Program-made: the position numbers and the translations under genes
Shown here: positions 42,485 to 43,667 of the stretch, piece after piece
How the letters are laid out: every line of letters starts with the position of its first letter
Position numbering within the stretch: the stretch's first letter is position 1
Origin: Aquificaceae bacterium
GTDB lineage: Bacteria; Aquificota; Aquificia; Aquificales; Aquificaceae
Assembly: GCA_037481935.1 (NCBI GenBank)
Contig: JBBFKQ010000012.1
Location: forward strand, 1-43,667
Length of the DNA stretch: 43,667 nucleotides
Direction of reading: 5' to 3'
Notes under the pieces: generated by a model
Told to the model about the DNA's origin: nothing
The model's input: only the letters and a program-made list of their open reading frames with translations
Databases searched by the model: none

Positions 42485-43515
42485 TATTCCTTCTCCTGAC
42501 CTTCCCAATCCTTGCTTTTGCCGAAAAGCTCTACGTGGTTGAGAGGGAAAGGGGAAGTCTTGCAGTGGTGGTGGATGGAAGGCTTGTAAAGGAAATAGAA
42601 GGGCTTGGAAATCTGAACCACGCCACACTGAAGCTCTGGAGAGGTAAGGCATACCTTATAAGCAGGGATGGATACCTTAGCCAGATAGACACTGAAAAGG
42701 ATGAGCTTTTAAGAAAAGTCAAGGTCGGGGAAAGCGCTATAGGAATCGACTTTACGAGAGACCATATAGTGGTTGCCAACTATGAACCGAAGACGGTTGT
42801 GGTTCTTGACGAGGAATTAAACGTGGTTCAGAGCCTTAATACAGGTTCAAGGAATGTAGGAATAAAGGGTTTTGAGGTGGGCTTTGTCTTTTCCCTCATG
42901 GACAGAGATGAGATATGGCTTGTAAAGGATAAGAGCGTGAAAGTCTTTGGAAACGTCGGGGCTATGCCCTTTGATGCCCTTCTTAAGGGGAATGTTTATG
43001 TGGTGGGCTTTTTCAAAGAAGGAGGTGTCGGGCTGCTGGATGTAAAGAGGGAGGTTTACAGGAAAGTAGTCTTCTTATCTGCGGGCAAGGAAGTGGTATT
43101 CAAGATACCCCACTTTGGCACATGGGGAGTTTCAGGCGACAGAGCCTTCATACCAGTCGTTGGAGAAAGAAGGCTTTACTTGGTTAACCTAAGAAACTTC
43201 AACCTTGAAGGGCATGTGGAGCTTTCAGGACTGCCTGTGTTTGCAGTTATCTCACCGGATGGAAAGTATGTAGCGGTAAACTTCAGCGGGGATAGGGAAG
43301 ACTATGTGGCCCTTGTGGATACAGAGAAGCTGGAAGTTGTAAAGGAAATGCGTGTAGGCAGTAGAGTTATGCACATGAGGTTTTCAGGTGATGGCAAGAG
43401 GCTCTACACTTCTTCCTACTTTGATTCAAAGCTGAAGGTCCTTTCTGTTCCCTTTCTTGAAATACTGGAAGAGGTAGGCATACCAAACCCCTCAGGGGTT
43501 TTTCTTATAAAGTAA
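42472..43515 (+). CDS. nirF: Heme d1 biosynthesis protein NirF
   Basis: A 347-residue propeller protein. ATG 42472 is chosen because GAGGAGG lies 8 nt upstream and a signal peptide follows (MLPLIFLLLTFPILAFAEKL); the frame is open 28 codons further. Propeller strands align with the d1 domain of NirS: GNLNHATLKLWRGKAYLISR, VKVGESAIGIDFTRDHIVVA and MRVGSRVMHMRFSGDGKRLY. NirF acts in the periplasm late in heme d1 assembly. It lacks heme c motifs, which separates it from the NirN-like protein. Confidence 0.92.
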   Translation: MLPLIFLLLTFPILAFAEKLYVVERERGSLAVVVDGRLVKEIEGLGNLNHATLKLWRGKAYLISRDGYLSQIDTEKDELLRKVKVGESAIGIDFTRDHIVVANYEPKTVVVLDEELNVVQSLNTGSRNVGIKGFEVGFVFSLMDRDEIWLVKDKSVKVFGNVGAMPFDALLKGNVYVVGFFKEGGVGLLDVKREVYRKVVFLSAGKEVVFKIPHFGTWGVSGDRAFIPVVGERRLYLVNLRNFNLEGHVELSGLPVFAVISPDGKYVAVNFSGDREDYVALVDTEKLEVVKEMRVGSRVMHMRFSGDGKRLYTSSYFDSKLKVLSVPFLEILEEVGIPNPSGVFLIK

Positions 43516-43527
43516 GGAGGTGTAGCC

Positions 43528-43667
43528 ATGGGTAAGGTTTACCTTGTGGGAGCAGGTCCAGGAGATATGGAGCTTCTTACCCTCAAGGCTTACAGGCTCA
43601 TAAGGTCTGCAGAGGTCATACTCTACGACAGGCTCGTAAACCCTGAGATTCTTCTGCTTGCAAGACC
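43528..43667 (+). CDS. nirE: Uroporphyrinogen-III C-methyltransferase (NirE/CobA), partial at right edge
   Basis: The first 46 residues are visible and run off the window: [20 protein letters not shown], the glycine-rich SAM-binding start of uroporphyrinogen-III methyltransferases, then [25 protein letters not shown] precedes ATG 43528. It makes precorrin-2, the entry to siroheme and heme d1; the place after nirF suggests NirE, though the sequence seen cannot separate it from CobA/CysG. Confidence 0.9.
   Translation, partial: MGKVYLVGAGPGDMELLTLKAYRLIRSAEVILYDRLVNPEILLLAR

Noticed and set aside
1-43667. tRNA, rRNA or insertion sequences.
   Set aside because: No tRNA-like cloverleaf with CCA-proximal motifs, no rRNA segments and no transposase frame were recognised on reading through the window.

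Overview
The window reads as a piece of chromosome from a thermophilic, chemolithoautotrophic denitrifier of the Aquificales, most like Hydrogenobacter. This rests on gene content and style: a ClpB of 984 residues, an isocitrate dehydrogenase of the kind used in the reductive TCA cycle, tightly packed genes with 4-base overlaps, lysine/glutamate-rich proteins, frequent AGA/AGG and ATA codons, and complete N2O- and nitrite-reduction gene sets. The genus is inferred, not proven.

Left part (1-8600, minus strand): a type I restriction-modification locus (hsdM, an AAA-type ATPase, and hsdS running off the left edge). Upstream lies a TonB system: an outer-membrane receptor, a membrane polyferredoxin, exbB, exbD and tonB. 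The stretch between the receptor and icd holds divergent promoters and a candidate small RNA. Middle (8600-22100): icd; a hairpin-rich intergenic stretch; a CRISPR array of nine repeats without cas genes; the cell-shape operon mreB-mreC-mreD-mrdA with murD; a RelA/SpoT homologue divergent from mreB across only 17 bp; and clpB, followed by a small gene that overlaps an AbiEii-like nucleotidyltransferase gene.

Right part (22100-43667): a nitrogen-oxide respiration island. A minus-strand operon (two DUF2249 proteins, a cytochrome c'/c556-like protein, a DUF59 protein and a heme-copper/NnrS-like membrane protein) diverges from nosC-nosZ-nosB-nosL-nosD-nosF-nosY-nosC2 across an FNR-type box. Next comes a minus-strand fusion of diheme cytochrome b, two [4Fe-4S] clusters and an MvhD-like domain. 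It diverges from a three-subunit CuA heme-copper enzyme (probably a NO reductase of the oxidase-like type), a second degenerate heme-copper subunit and a SCO protein. The island ends with nirS-nirN-nirJ-nirF-nirE for cytochrome cd1 and its heme d1. Together these genes cover nitrite to NO to N2O to N2.

The most unusual points are the tandem heme-copper subunits with complementary ligand losses, the cytochrome b-ferredoxin-MvhD fusion in a nos cluster lacking NosR, NosG and NosH, a NosZ with a lipobox, a d1-type protein with a heme c domain at each end, and a 62-bp octamer-phased imperfect palindrome beside the CRISPR array.
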